Source of the DNA: Ilyomonas sp965219515 | GTDB taxonomy: Bacteria > Bacteroidota > Bacteroidia > Chitinophagales > Chitinophagaceae | Assembly (NCBI GenBank): GCA_965219515.1 | Contig: OZ244776.1 | Location: 2,790,001-2,854,000 of the forward strand | Length of the DNA stretch: 64,000 bases | Direction: 5' to 3' | In this document: positions 50,480 through 60,320 of the stretch, one piece after another | How positions within the stretch are numbered: position 1 is the first letter of the stretch | Layout: each line of letters begins with the position of its first letter | The notes under the pieces: generated by a model | What the model was told of the DNA's origin: nothing | What the model saw: only the letters and a program-made list of their open reading frames with translations | Database searches by the model: none | Translations under genes and position numbers: made by a program

Positions 50480-51487
50480 TTGACAGACACAATTATTAAC
50501 CTCGAAACGGTGAACCCCATAGAATTTTTCGGGGTCAACAACCGCAAGCTCGATCTTCTGAAAAAGAAGTTTCCGTTGCTTAAAATTTTGTCTCGCGGCA
50601 CTCAGATTAAACTGAGCGGCGCGCCCGAACAAATAGACCAGGCTAAAGAAAAAATTGACCTGGTGGTGCAATATATGGAGCGTAACGGCGACCTGAGTGA
50701 CAACTATTTTGAACAGATTCTTGGCGGCGATGATGCCGAAACCATTGACAATTTTGTTGACCGCAATCCCAACGATATTCTGGTATTTGGACCAAATGGA
50801 AAAACGGTTCGCGCCCGCACGGCCAATCAGAAAAGAATGGTGCAGGCGGCCGATAAAAACGACGTTGTGTTCGCCATCGGACCTGCCGGCACAGGTAAAA
50901 CGTACACTGCCGTAGCACTTGCAGTGCGGGCTTTAAAAAATAAGCAGGTAAAAAAAATTATCCTTACGCGCCCTGCCGTTGAAGCTGGTGAAAACCTCGG
51001 CTTTCTGCCTGGCGATCTGAAAGAAAAGATTGACCCGTATCTGCGTCCTTTGTATGATGCTTTAGACGATATGATACCAGCCGATAAGCTCGGCTATTAC
51101 ATGAGTACGCGCACCATCGAAATTGCTCCGCTGGCTTATATGCGCGGCCGCACATTAGACAATGCCTTTATTATTTTGGATGAAGCGCAGAACACCAATG
51201 ATCTGCAGTTAAAAATGTTTTTAACGCGCATTGGCGCCAATGCCAAAGCCATTATTACCGGCGATCCTACTCAGGTTGATTTGCCGCGCAATATGCAAAG
51301 CGGCCTGCACAAAGCGGCACGCATTCTCCGTAATATTGATGGCATTTCGCATATTGAGTTGGATGAAGAGGATGTGGTTCGTCATCGCCTTGTAAAAGCT
51401 ATTATCAGGGCTTACGAAAAAGATTATCAGGAAACATCGAATCAGTATCCGGCACCACGCCCGCAGATTGTTAAGGAACAGAAATAA
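50480..51487 (+). CDS. PhoH-family ATPase
   Basis: 335 residues, starting at TTG 50480 (MTDTIINLETVNPIEFFGVN); no ATG or GTG lies in frame near it and the N-terminus matches the family. An N-terminal KH-like region (about 25-65) precedes the P-loop domain: Walker A GPAGTGKT (134-141), ILTRPAVEAGENLGFLPGD, and Walker B FIILDEAQN. PhoH proteins are cytoplasmic ATPases linked to RNA metabolism and phosphate or stress responses. A bidirectional terminator follows. Confidence 0.94.
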   Translation: MTDTIINLETVNPIEFFGVNNRKLDLLKKKFPLLKILSRGTQIKLSGAPEQIDQAKEKIDLVVQYMERNGDLSDNYFEQILGGDDAETIDNFVDRNPNDILVFGPNGKTVRARTANQKRMVQAADKNDVVFAIGPAGTGKTYTAVALAVRALKNKQVKKIILTRPAVEAGENLGFLPGDLKEKIDPYLRPLYDALDDMIPADKLGYYMSTRTIEIAPLAYMRGRTLDNAFIILDEAQNTNDLQLKMFLTRIGANAKAIITGDPTQVDLPRNMQSGLHKAARILRNIDGISHIELDEEDVVRHRLVKAIIRAYEKDYQETSNQYPAPRPQIVKEQK

Positions 51488-51503
51488 GGAGAAGCAGAAA
51501 AAT

Positions 51504-51539
51504 AAAAAAGCCGGTGCCATGAAAACACCGGCTTTTTTT
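51504..51539. terminator. Bidirectional terminator between phoH and the esterase gene
   Basis: GCCGGTG pairs with CACCGGC around a 9-base loop, with an A-run on the left and seven T on the right, so it can serve both convergent genes. Confidence 0.88.
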
Positions 51540-51543
51540 ATGT

Positions 51544-52698
51544 TTAATGAGATAAGCACCAGAGTAAAGCTTTTGGAAATCGCCTGCACCACGAAGCTTC
51601 CGAATGACCGGCTTTGAGATCGGAAACATACTTTACATTTTTCCCTTCTTTGTATCCTTTTTTTTGCAAAGCAGATAGCATCGCATTTACGCCGGGCTGC
51701 AACTGCGCATCTAAACCCACGCCGCCATTATCAATATAAAAATATACGGGCTTCTTTTTTCCTTTGTAGGCCGTTACATTTTTTACATAATCGAGCCGGT
51801 TGGTTTTAAACGCCGGCGACATGCAGATAGCGGTTGAAAACACATCGGGATGCTGCCACGCAATCATAAAAGAAATCAATCCGCCAAGCGATGAGCCGCC
51901 AACAAACGTATGCTCCTTATCTGCATTGGTATGATATGCGGAATCTATAAACGGCTTTAACTGATGAATCATAAAATTCATATAGGCATTGCCTTTTGCA
52001 CCGGGTGTATATTCAAGCGAACGGTCGGACGTATTGGAGATGCCAACCACAATCAATGGCGGTATGGCACCTGCTTTTATCAGGCTGTCGCACGTTTCAT
52101 CCACGCCCCATTCTATACCAAAAGCGCTGTTAGCCGGGTCAAATATATTCTGCCCGTCCTGCATGTACAACACCGGATAGCGTGTATTGCCCGAGCTGTC
52201 GTAACCGGGCGGAAGCCATACGCCGATATCTCTTGGTTTAATGCCTTTGCCTTGCAGTAAAGGATAATACTGAACCATGCCGGTTACCCGATGCCCTGTT
52301 ACTTTGTTTTGCGTACCTGTCGTCCACGAAGTAACGGTATCTGTAATGGTTACATCGTGTTGCAGACCAGCGGAGAAATTAGGCAACGGACTGCCATCGG
52401 GTGCAGCCGCCTGGTGCTGCCAGGTGCCCAGCGTATATTTATACTCAACTGAAGCCGTGGCAGATGTTGTAACCATCAGGCGCCAGGTATGATTGCCCTT
52501 ATATGTCATTTTTATTTTACCCGGATTCCAGTTGCCCAATGGCTCAATATTTCCCGTAATAAACACAGAACTATCTTCCGGCAAAATTGTTGACGTAAGC
52601 AAAAACGTAACATGAATATTATCTGTTTTCTGAGCGTTTGTCTGCATCATACAAAAACAAAGAAAAGCTATATAAAATATGCCGGTTTTATATTTCAT
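51544..52698 (-). CDS. Secreted esterase with N-terminal CBM20-like domain
   Basis: 384 residues with a signal peptide (MKYKTGIFYIAFLCFCMMQTNA). Residues 25-125 form a starch-binding (CBM20-like) domain: VFITGNIEPLGNWNPGKIKM and YKYTLGTWQ. Residues 130-380 are an esterase D/enterochelin-esterase-type alpha/beta hydrolase: PVLYMQDGQNIFD, nucleophile Ser in GGSSLGG, and the C-terminal His in AGHSEASW. It probably removes acyl groups from carbohydrates or siderophores in the periplasm. Convergent with phoH. Confidence 0.9.
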   Translation of the reverse strand: MKYKTGIFYIAFLCFCMMQTNAQKTDNIHVTFLLTSTILPEDSSVFITGNIEPLGNWNPGKIKMTYKGNHTWRLMVTTSATASVEYKYTLGTWQHQAAAPDGSPLPNFSAGLQHDVTITDTVTSWTTGTQNKVTGHRVTGMVQYYPLLQGKGIKPRDIGVWLPPGYDSSGNTRYPVLYMQDGQNIFDPANSAFGIEWGVDETCDSLIKAGAIPPLIVVGISNTSDRSLEYTPGAKGNAYMNFMIHQLKPFIDSAYHTNADKEHTFVGGSSLGGLISFMIAWQHPDVFSTAICMSPAFKTNRLDYVKNVTAYKGKKKPVYFYIDNGGVGLDAQLQPGVNAMLSALQKKGYKEGKNVKYVSDLKAGHSEASWCRRFPKALLWCLSH

Positions 52699-52841
52699 AA
52701 AGAAAAATTTTACAATATAAAAAATAAGCGGTGCAATGTAACTTCATAAATGAGTTAATACCTGGAAAAATGCCGTTTTGCGCTGATGTTTTGGCCGGCT
52801 GTAAAACAATAAATGATTACGACAGATAAGAGCTTGTAAAT

Positions 52842-54326
52842 ATGGATATAACATCTTCGTCGCCTGCCTTAACAATAAGCAGGCGACACCCAAAACAATT
52901 GTTTTATGTTTCGTTTGCCAGCATGTGGGTCTGGTTTTCCTACTACGGCGTAAAGGCTTTGCTGATTGCTTTCATGGTAACGCAAATGCACCTGCAGGAA
53001 AAATACAGTTATGCCGTTCTGGGCACGTATGCCGCGCTGGTGTATGGGTTGCAAATTTTTGGCGGCGTGCTTGCCGACCGGCTTTTGGGTTTTCGCAAAT
53101 CTATGATCTGGGGCGGCATTTTAATGATCTGCGGTCATGCGATGATGTCGCTGCCGTTCCCGCAACTTTTTTTTGCCGGGCTTTCGTTCATCGCCTGGGG
53201 CAGCGGCTTTTTCAGCGGGCCGGATGCCGCCATCATTGGTATGTTTTATTCAAAGGCAGATCAGGCGCACAAAGACAATGGCTTTATCCTGTTTTACATG
53301 ATTATCAACACCGGTATGGCGCTCGGCGGTTTGGTGTGCGGCTATGTGGGGCAAAATATCAACTGGCATTACGGCTTTGGCTTGGCAGGCATCTTCATGG
53401 TTTTAGGATTGATTAATTTTTGTTACGGCGTTCCGCCTACGGTTGGCGCACCACCCGACAAAGAAAAGCTACATCATAAAGTGCTGCCTGGCATCAGCCG
53501 CGAAACAATGGTTTATGCCGCATCAATCATTGCCGTATTACTAACCTTGTTTTTGTTCAGCCACACCGGCGTTATGGATGTTATTGTGCTGCCGCTTACC
53601 ATTTTATCGTTTGTTTATATCATTTACATTGGTTTTCGTTCTTCTAAAGAAGTAAAATATAAACTGTTTGCCTTGCTGTTTGTGTTTGTAATGTATGCCT
53701 GCTGGCTGGCATTGTACGAGCAAAGCACCGGTGCGCTAAACCTGTTTATTCTGCGCAATGTAGATGTGCAGGTAGGAAACATTGCTTTGCCAGCCCTTGC
53801 GTTTAATAATTTTTTTCCTTCTTTTTTATTGGTGATGCTTACGCCGGTTGCTTTGGCAACATGGAAATATTTTGCGAAGCAACATAAAGAAGTACATACG
53901 TTTACGAAGCTGATTTCAGGAATTATAGCGATGGGCGTTTACTTCGGTATTTTATGGCTGGTGTGCAACCGGTACCAGCAAAGCGGCTTGGTGCCGGTTG
54001 GTTTTATGGCACTGGGTTATTTGTTTATGGAAATCGGCGAAGTGTGCATCGGACCCACAATGCCGGCAGCCACGTTTAATTTATCGCCGGTTCATCTGGT
54101 GGGAACCATCATGAGCATTGGTGCATTGTCGGGTGCACTGGCAGAATATCTGGCAGCCAAAATCGGTTCGCTGATGACGGTGCCTTCGGGCATTACCAAT
54201 CCGGCACAAACCATTACGTATTACAGCACCATCTTTGGCAAGCTCGCTTTGCTAAGCGCCTGTGTTGCAGCCGGTTGTTCGTTATTGTTCCCAATCCTGA
54301 AAAGATGGATGCAGGAAGTGAGGTAG
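52842..54326 (+). CDS. POT/PTR2-family proton-dependent peptide transporter
   Basis: 494 residues, about 12-14 TM helices. Family elements are FASMWVWFSYYGVKALL at TM1 (variant of the ExxER region), GGVLADRLLGFRKSM, FYMIINTGMALGGLV, and WLALYEQSTGALNLF (the EQ motif). The typical acidic residue pattern of TM1 is reduced (no ExxERFxYY), so proton coupling may differ. Likely imports di- and tripeptides. Together with the OPT gene at 37677 it gives the region two peptide importers. Convergent with the glucosidase gene. Confidence 0.92.
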   Translation: MDITSSSPALTISRRHPKQLFYVSFASMWVWFSYYGVKALLIAFMVTQMHLQEKYSYAVLGTYAALVYGLQIFGGVLADRLLGFRKSMIWGGILMICGHAMMSLPFPQLFFAGLSFIAWGSGFFSGPDAAIIGMFYSKADQAHKDNGFILFYMIINTGMALGGLVCGYVGQNINWHYGFGLAGIFMVLGLINFCYGVPPTVGAPPDKEKLHHKVLPGISRETMVYAASIIAVLLTLFLFSHTGVMDVIVLPLTILSFVYIIYIGFRSSKEVKYKLFALLFVFVMYACWLALYEQSTGALNLFILRNVDVQVGNIALPALAFNNFFPSFLLVMLTPVALATWKYFAKQHKEVHTFTKLISGIIAMGVYFGILWLVCNRYQQSGLVPVGFMALGYLFMEIGEVCIGPTMPAATFNLSPVHLVGTIMSIGALSGALAEYLAAKIGSLMTVPSGITNPAQTITYYSTIFGKLALLSACVAAGCSLLFPILKRWMQEVR

Positions 54327-54329
54327 AAT

Positions 54330-54455
54330 TAATGAATTATGAGTTATGAGTTGTGGGAGCTGAATTGTCAATATTGTATTTAACTTATAATGAATTTTTT
54401 ACAAAATTACAGGAGGTATTTATCCAATTCAATAATTCATACCTCATAATTCATG
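54330..54455. repeat. AATTATGAG inverted repeat between convergent genes
   Basis: ATGAATTATGAG (54332-54343) is perfectly complementary to CTCATAATTCAT (54443-54454), with further partial matches inward. The arms lie directly at the stop codons of the POT and glucosidase genes. It may shape both 3' ends, or be a simple repeat pair. Confidence 0.6.
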
Positions 54456-57063
54456 ACATTCTTTTTGGCTTCAGCAGTTTTGCAATTAAACCCGTCCAGC
54501 CGGTTTGATGCGATGCGCCCACGCCGCGACCGGTATCGCCGTCAAAATATTCGTAGAAAAGTAGATGGTTTTTAAAATGCTCATCGGTTTGCATTTTTTG
54601 ATAATTGCCAAACACCGCACGTTTGCCATTGCTGTCCGATAAAAACAGGCTGGCAAGCCGTCCCGTTAAAAACGTTGCAATTTCGGATAAGGTAAGATAA
54701 TTGCCGCTACGGGTTGGGCATTCCACTTTAAAATCGTCGCCGTAATAATAATGAAACCGCTCCAAGCTTTCGATAATCAAAAAATTCAGTGGCATCCATA
54801 CCGGGCCGCGCCAGTTACTGTTTCCCGCAAACATATCCGTTACCGATTCGCCGGGCGTATATTCAACCTTTGCCGTATCTCCGTCCATGCTAAATTCGTA
54901 AGGATGATCTTTGTATATTTTTGATAATGCGCGTATGCCATGATCGCTCAAAAATTCATTTTCGTCTAACATGCGCTGCAATATTTTTTTCATCCTGTGG
55001 CCGCGCAGCAAGCTAAGCAAATGCTTTTGCGTTACGCCTTCCACCTGCCATCGGGAAACGAGATCAGCCAGGTGCGGGCGATTGTCTAAAAACCATTTCA
55101 TTCGCTCGTAAAAAAGCGGCAGCTTATCCATCATATCATGCTCTATCACTTCTACGGCAAACAACGGAATCAAGCCTACCGCACTGCGCACTTTCAGCTT
55201 GTGCATGGTGCCGTCGGGCAGCTTTAATACATCGTAAAAAAATTCATCTTCTTCATCCCACAAACCAGAAGTTTTATCGCCCAGGCTTGCCATGGCCTCT
55301 GCGATGTATAAAAAATGTTCGAAAAATTTGGTTGCCATATCCTGATATACCGGGTTATTCATGGCAAGATCCATAGCCATACGCATCAGGTTCAGCGCAT
55401 ACATCGCCATCCAGCTTGTGCCGTCTGCCTGTTCTATAAAACCGCCGCCTGGGAAAGGCTTGCTGCGGTCAAACACGCCGATATTATCCAATCCCAGAAA
55501 GCCGCCTTCAAAAACATTGTTGTTTTCTTTGTCTTTGCGGTTTACCCACCATGTAAAATTGATAAGCAGCTTGTGAAATACGGTTTGCAGAAAGGCAATA
55601 TCCGGTTTTCCGTTGTTGTTCTTTTCATCAATTTTATAAACGCGCCAGGCAGCCCAGGCATGAACCGGCGGGTTTACATCGCCGAACGACCATTCGTAGG
55701 CGGGCAATTCGCCGGCGGGCTGCATATACCATTCGTGCGTAAGCTTAAGCAATTGTTTCTTGGCAAACTCCGCATCAATTACGGCAAACGTTACGCAGTG
55801 AAAGGCAAGGTCCCACGCAGCATACCACGGATATTCCCATTTATCGGGCATCGAAATAATATCGTCATTGTTCAGGTGAAGCCAGTTGCTGTTGCGCCCG
55901 CGCTTTCTTTCTGCCGGCGGCGCAGGCTGCGCCGGATCTCCGTTGAGCCATTGCGGAACATCATAATAATAAAACTGCTTGCTCCACAACATACCCGCAA
56001 AAGCCTGTCGCTGCACCCGGCGTGCATCTTCGTTGGTTTGTTCTTTTTGTATATCGTTATAAAAAATGTCGGCTTCTTTTATTCGTGCCGTAAATATGTG
56101 TTCAAAATCGCTGAACGGTTGTTGATTGATGTTTGCGCTCAAACGCAGCGAGAAGGTTTTGCTTTGTTTCGGGGCGATGACAACATCGAAGTTAACGGCG
56201 GCTTTTGTGCCCGTTTTGCTGTTTATGGCAGATTGGTTTTGTTGCGTGATATAATTGTTGATGCCATCTTTTGTGTAAACCGAATGATTGCCGGACTGAT
56301 GCAGCCGCTCGTGGTTGGTTTCGTTATCGCAGAATAAAAGGTTCGTTTCATCCTGAATATACAACCAATAATCGCCTAATGTTTTATGATGAATGCTGAT
56401 GCTGTTGTTATCATTTTTTATTAATGATGGCTGCTCGTCATCATAACCCCAGCGCCAGGTGTTGCGAAACCACAATGCGGGCAATATATTTACGGCCGCT
56501 TCGCGGTGGCTTCTGTTGTGCGCCGTGATTTTTATGAGTATATCTGCCGGCGAAGCTTTTGCATATTCTATAAATACATCAAAATATTTATCGTTATCGA
56601 AAATACCGGTATCTATCAGCTCAAATTCGGGCTGCAGGCGGTTTCGCTTTTTGTTTTCATCCAGCAGCCATTGATAGGGAAATTCCTGCTGCGGATATTT
56701 ATACAACATCTTCATGTAAGAATGCGTGGGCGTAGCGTCGAGATAATAATACATTTCTTTTACGTCTTCGCCGTGGTTGCCCTCCCGGTTGCTAAGCCCG
56801 AATAAAATTTCTTTCAGCATCGGATCATTTTTGTTCCACAGTGCAACGGAAAAGCAGAGAAGCTGCTTGTCGTCGCAAATGCCGCCAATGCCTTCTTCGC
56901 CCCACCGGTACGCTTTGCTGCGCGCCATATCGTGCGTGGTAAAATTCCAGGCATCACCGTTGGCGCTGTAATCTTCGCGCACTGTTCCCCATTGCCGGTC
57001 GCTAACATAAGAACCCCATTGTTTCCATTTGACATCGGTCAGCCGCTGTTGTTCTTCGTTCAT
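54451..57063 (-). CDS. GH63-like glucosidase (MGH1-type)
   Basis: 870 residues, no signal peptide. It belongs to the large bacterial glucosidase group related to GH63/mannosylglycerate hydrolase: N-terminal REDYSANGDAWNFTTHDMARSKAYRWGE region, AWDLAFHCVTFA, YEWSFGDVNPPVHAWA and, near the end, GNSNWRGPVWMPLNFLIIESL, the usual acid/base and base segments. It likely acts on cytoplasmic alpha-glucosides or glucosylglycerate-type solutes. Long antisense frames over this gene are shadows. Confidence 0.88.
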   Translation of the reverse strand: MNEEQQRLTDVKWKQWGSYVSDRQWGTVREDYSANGDAWNFTTHDMARSKAYRWGEEGIGGICDDKQLLCFSVALWNKNDPMLKEILFGLSNREGNHGEDVKEMYYYLDATPTHSYMKMLYKYPQQEFPYQWLLDENKKRNRLQPEFELIDTGIFDNDKYFDVFIEYAKASPADILIKITAHNRSHREAAVNILPALWFRNTWRWGYDDEQPSLIKNDNNSISIHHKTLGDYWLYIQDETNLLFCDNETNHERLHQSGNHSVYTKDGINNYITQQNQSAINSKTGTKAAVNFDVVIAPKQSKTFSLRLSANINQQPFSDFEHIFTARIKEADIFYNDIQKEQTNEDARRVQRQAFAGMLWSKQFYYYDVPQWLNGDPAQPAPPAERKRGRNSNWLHLNNDDIISMPDKWEYPWYAAWDLAFHCVTFAVIDAEFAKKQLLKLTHEWYMQPAGELPAYEWSFGDVNPPVHAWAAWRVYKIDEKNNNGKPDIAFLQTVFHKLLINFTWWVNRKDKENNNVFEGGFLGLDNIGVFDRSKPFPGGGFIEQADGTSWMAMYALNLMRMAMDLAMNNPVYQDMATKFFEHFLYIAEAMASLGDKTSGLWDEEDEFFYDVLKLPDGTMHKLKVRSAVGLIPLFAVEVIEHDMMDKLPLFYERMKWFLDNRPHLADLVSRWQVEGVTQKHLLSLLRGHRMKKILQRMLDENEFLSDHGIRALSKIYKDHPYEFSMDGDTAKVEYTPGESVTDMFAGNSNWRGPVWMPLNFLIIESLERFHYYYGDDFKVECPTRSGNYLTLSEIATFLTGRLASLFLSDSNGKRAVFGNYQKMQTDEHFKNHLLFYEYFDGDTGRGVGASHQTGWTGLIAKLLKPKRMS

Positions 57064-57480
57064 AAACCGGTTTATTTACATGTATGATTGACGGAAAGGC
57101 TAAATTATCGGGTTTAAATCATTATCAGTAACAGAATAATGTATGCGAGATAAAAATTGATTGAAAAAGCATAATAACGATCACAGCAAAAAATCCAAAC
57201 CAGATTTTTTTACAGATAAACACAGACAAAAAACAGTAAACAATTATCCGAAACTCTTTTATTTTTTTACGGTTTCGTAAAGTGTCAGACTTGTTAAAAC
57301 AAAGCCAGTCGCCGGTTAAAAAAACGCATTCCCTGTCAGCAGGCTTACCACCCAAACGACAATTTGTACAATTCTTTTATCTTGCTGCCCTTTGGCATTT
57401 GTATTGACCTATACAGAACTCGCTGTCTGACCGCTGAATTTGCAATGGTACGATGACAGTTTGACTTTCTCAACACTACG
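57064..57480. other. Intergenic region upstream of lon
   Basis: 417 bases between divergent genes (glucosidase and lon). AT-rich; one ACAGATAAACACAGAC low-complexity stretch (near 57212-57227). No clear TAnnTTTG promoter box was found. An inverted CTGTC / GACAG pair (57421-57473) lies just before lon and might be regulatory. Confidence 0.4.
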
Positions 57481-59892
57481 ATGATAAATATGAACAGAAA
57501 TATAATACAGTTCGGCACTGATGAAGATGCCGAATTTTTACCCATTATTCCCATCAACGAAAATGATCTGGAGCAGGATAAAGATCTTGTGATTCCTGAT
57601 ATTCTGCCTCTGTTACCGCTTCGCAATACGGTTTTGTTTCCCGGCGTGGTGCTGCCTATTACGGTTGGCAGAGACAAAAGCATTAAAGCCGTGCAGGATG
57701 CTTATAAAACCGATAAGCTGATAGGCGTACTGTCTCAAAAAGATGCCAATACAGAAGATCCGGGTTTCGAAGATTTGTCGAGAATCGGTATCGTGGCCAA
57801 AATTGTAAAACTCATAAAAATGCCCGATGGCGGCACTACCGTTATTATTCAGGGCAAACGCAGATTTGAGCTCATTAGTTTAGTTGAAGAAGATCCGTAT
57901 TTTAAAGCCCGCATTCAGGTGCTTCAGGAGCAGGAAATACCAAACGAAAAAGACTTTGAAGCGTACATCAGCACCATAAAAGACCTGGCTACGCAAATTA
58001 TTCAGCTTTCGCCAAACATGCCTGCCGAGGCTTCCATCATTCTTCGCAACATAGAGAACGCTTCTTTTTTAATCAATTTTGTGGGCAGCAACCTCAACGG
58101 CGATTTGTTGGAAAAACAAAACCTGCTTGAGATTATGGAAGTAAAACCGCAGGCTGAAAAATTGGTGGAACTATTGCAGAACGAATTGCAGTTTGCCGAG
58201 CTGAAAAATAAAGTAACTACCAAAACGCGCACTGAAATAGACAAACAACAGCGCGAATATTTTTTGCAGCAGCAGATAAAAAGCATTAAGGAAGAATTAG
58301 GCGGCGAAAGCAACGACCGGGAAGTGGCTGATATGAAGAAAAAAGCCGAGGTTAAAAAATGGCCCGACAGTGCAAAACTGGCTTTTAAAACCAATGTTGC
58401 CAAACTGGAACGTATGCACCCCAGCACGCCCGATTATTCCATTATTTATAATTACTTAGACTTATTGCTCGATTTGCCCTGGGAAGAATATACATACGAT
58501 AACTACGATCTGGAACGTGCCAAACAAGTGCTGAATGAAGACCATTACGGCATGAAAAAAATAAAAGAACGCATTCTGGAATACCTGGCTGTTTTAAAAT
58601 TAAAAGGCGATTTCAAAAGTCCGATTCTCTGTTTTGTAGGACCTCCCGGTATCGGTAAAACTTCGCTGGGTAAAAGCATTGCCCATGCCCTGGGAAGAAA
58701 ATATGCGCGGTTAAGTCTCGGCGGTCTCCACGACGAAAGTGAAATTCGCGGGCACCGCAAAACGTACATTGGCGCAATGCCGGGACGTATTTTGCAAAAT
58801 TTACGCAAGGTAAAATCATCCAATCCCGTTATGATTCTGGATGAGATAGACAAGATCGGCAATGATTTTCGCGGCGATCCCTCTTCCGCGTTGCTGGAAG
58901 TGCTTGATCCCGAACAAAACAATACATTTTATGATAACTATCTGGAACTGGAATACGATTTAAGCAAAGTCTTGTTTATTGCTACGGCAAACAATCTTCA
59001 AAACATTCAGCCGGCACTGCGCGATCGGCTTGAAATTATTGATCTCGGCGGTTATGCGGTAGAAGAAAAAGTCGAAATTGCCCGCCGTCATCTGGTTCCC
59101 AAGCAAAAAGAAGCGCATGGCTTAAAAGACGTAAATCTCCGCATTGGTGATAAGGTGCTGGAAAAAATGATTGAAAGCTATACGCGCGAAAGCGGTGTGC
59201 GTGAACTTGACAGGCAGTTAGCTAAAGTAATGCGCAACCAGGCAAGAGATTTTGCCACGACGGGTAAGGTAAAATCGCCCTTAACGATTCAGGATGTGGA
59301 AGACATTCTCGGCACGCAGCGTTACAGCAACGAAATTTATAAAACAGCTAATATGCCCGGCGTTGCAGTTGGTTTGGCCTGGACGTATGTAGGCGGAGAT
59401 ATTTTGTTTATAGAAACCGCGCTTAGCGATGGTAAAGGCGAGTTGAAGCTAACCGGTAACTTAGGCAATGTAATGAAGGAAAGCGCTACTACCGCTTATA
59501 CATATTTGCAGGCAAATGCAAAAAAATACAATATTAACGGCGATGCATTTAATAAGAAAAACATTCACGTTCACATTCCTGAAGGCGCCACGCCGAAAGA
59601 TGGACCCAGCGCTGGTATTACAATGCTCACCTCACTGGCTTCTGCTTTCACCGGTAAAAAAATAAAATCGTACCTGGCAATGACCGGTGAAATCACACTT
59701 CGCGGGCAGGTATTGCCCGTAGGTGGCATTAAAGAAAAAGTGCTGGCTGCCAAGCGAGCCGGCATCCGCGACATTGTTATGTGTTACCTGAATGAAAAAG
59801 ACGTAAACGAAATAGACAGCGAATTTATTAAAGGTGTTCAGTTTCATTATGTAAAAACCATGCAGCAGGTGCTTGATTTTGCATTGGCGTAA
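57481..59892 (+). CDS. lon: ATP-dependent Lon protease
   Basis: 803 residues from the ATG at 57481 (a second ATG at 57490 is possible). N-terminal substrate-recognition domain (about 40-240, LPLLPLRNTVLFPGVVLPI), coiled coil, AAA+ domain with Walker A GPPGIGKT (387-394) and Walker B MILDEIDKIG, and C-terminal serine-lysine protease domain with Ser710 in PKDGPSAGIT and Lys753 in GGIKEKVLAA. It degrades damaged and regulatory proteins in the cytoplasm. Full length, with its own long upstream region. Confidence 0.98.
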   Translation: MINMNRNIIQFGTDEDAEFLPIIPINENDLEQDKDLVIPDILPLLPLRNTVLFPGVVLPITVGRDKSIKAVQDAYKTDKLIGVLSQKDANTEDPGFEDLSRIGIVAKIVKLIKMPDGGTTVIIQGKRRFELISLVEEDPYFKARIQVLQEQEIPNEKDFEAYISTIKDLATQIIQLSPNMPAEASIILRNIENASFLINFVGSNLNGDLLEKQNLLEIMEVKPQAEKLVELLQNELQFAELKNKVTTKTRTEIDKQQREYFLQQQIKSIKEELGGESNDREVADMKKKAEVKKWPDSAKLAFKTNVAKLERMHPSTPDYSIIYNYLDLLLDLPWEEYTYDNYDLERAKQVLNEDHYGMKKIKERILEYLAVLKLKGDFKSPILCFVGPPGIGKTSLGKSIAHALGRKYARLSLGGLHDESEIRGHRKTYIGAMPGRILQNLRKVKSSNPVMILDEIDKIGNDFRGDPSSALLEVLDPEQNNTFYDNYLELEYDLSKVLFIATANNLQNIQPALRDRLEIIDLGGYAVEEKVEIARRHLVPKQKEAHGLKDVNLRIGDKVLEKMIESYTRESGVRELDRQLAKVMRNQARDFATTGKVKSPLTIQDVEDILGTQRYSNEIYKTANMPGVAVGLAWTYVGGDILFIETALSDGKGELKLTGNLGNVMKESATTAYTYLQANAKKYNINGDAFNKKNIHVHIPEGATPKDGPSAGITMLTSLASAFTGKKIKSYLAMTGEITLRGQVLPVGGIKEKVLAAKRAGIRDIVMCYLNEKDVNEIDSEFIKGVQFHYVKTMQQVLDFALA

Positions 59893-59956
59893 TGTGGTGA
59901 GTTGTCAGTTGTATATTTTCACCATTCACAACCCGCCATCTTTAATCTGAAATAAC

Positions 59957-59984
59957 AAAGCCCGTCTTAAAAAAGACAGGCTTT
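59957..59984 (+). terminator. Terminator-like hairpin after lon
   Basis: AAAGCCCGTCTT pairs imperfectly with AAGACAGGCTTT. There is no T-tract after it on plus, so strength is uncertain. Confidence 0.5.
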
Positions 59985-60114
59985 AAAAAATAAAGCAGTA
60001 ATCATTCTGGATGCGGTTCTTATTATAAAACAAAAAAGAATCACATGAAAAAGGACGTTCAGTATAGCCAATCGAAATGCCAAAAGAAAACATGCTGATA
60101 TAGAACGACTTAGT

Positions 60115-60159
60115 AAAACAAAAATTCCCTTTTCGTTTCAAAAAGGGAATTTTTGTTTT
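60115..60159. terminator. Perfect 19-bp hairpin, probable terminator
   Basis: AAAACAAAAATTCCCTTTT and its exact complement enclose a 7-base loop (CGTTTCA). The T-rich right arm ends TTTTTG, and the mirror arm gives T-runs on the minus strand too. It may terminate lon readthrough or a short RNA starting upstream. Confidence 0.7.
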
Positions 60160-60320
60160 TGAAAAGGAATGTTTTGCAAACGCAGTTATCATCCTTTTGC
60201 CGATTTATATATCATAAAAAGGGAAAGCCTGGTTTAAGAAAGTATTTTCCAGTGTTAAAACCATTGTTGTAACGCTTTCGTATATGCGTTGTTCTTACCA
60301 CTTCAATAAACAGCATTAAT

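Larger units (their letters stand above)
59893..60320. other. Intergenic region after lon with two hairpins
   Basis: 428 bases without a recognisable gene. It holds a weak terminator-like hairpin (59957-59984), a 17-codon ATG frame (60045-60098, MKKDVQYSQSKCQKKTC) and a perfect 19-bp hairpin (60115-60159). Confidence 0.5.

Noticed and set aside
55315..56337. 340-codon plus-strand open frame over the glucosidase gene
   Set aside because: It is antisense to a well-conserved GH63-like gene, has no recognisable domain and a residue composition typical of shadow frames.
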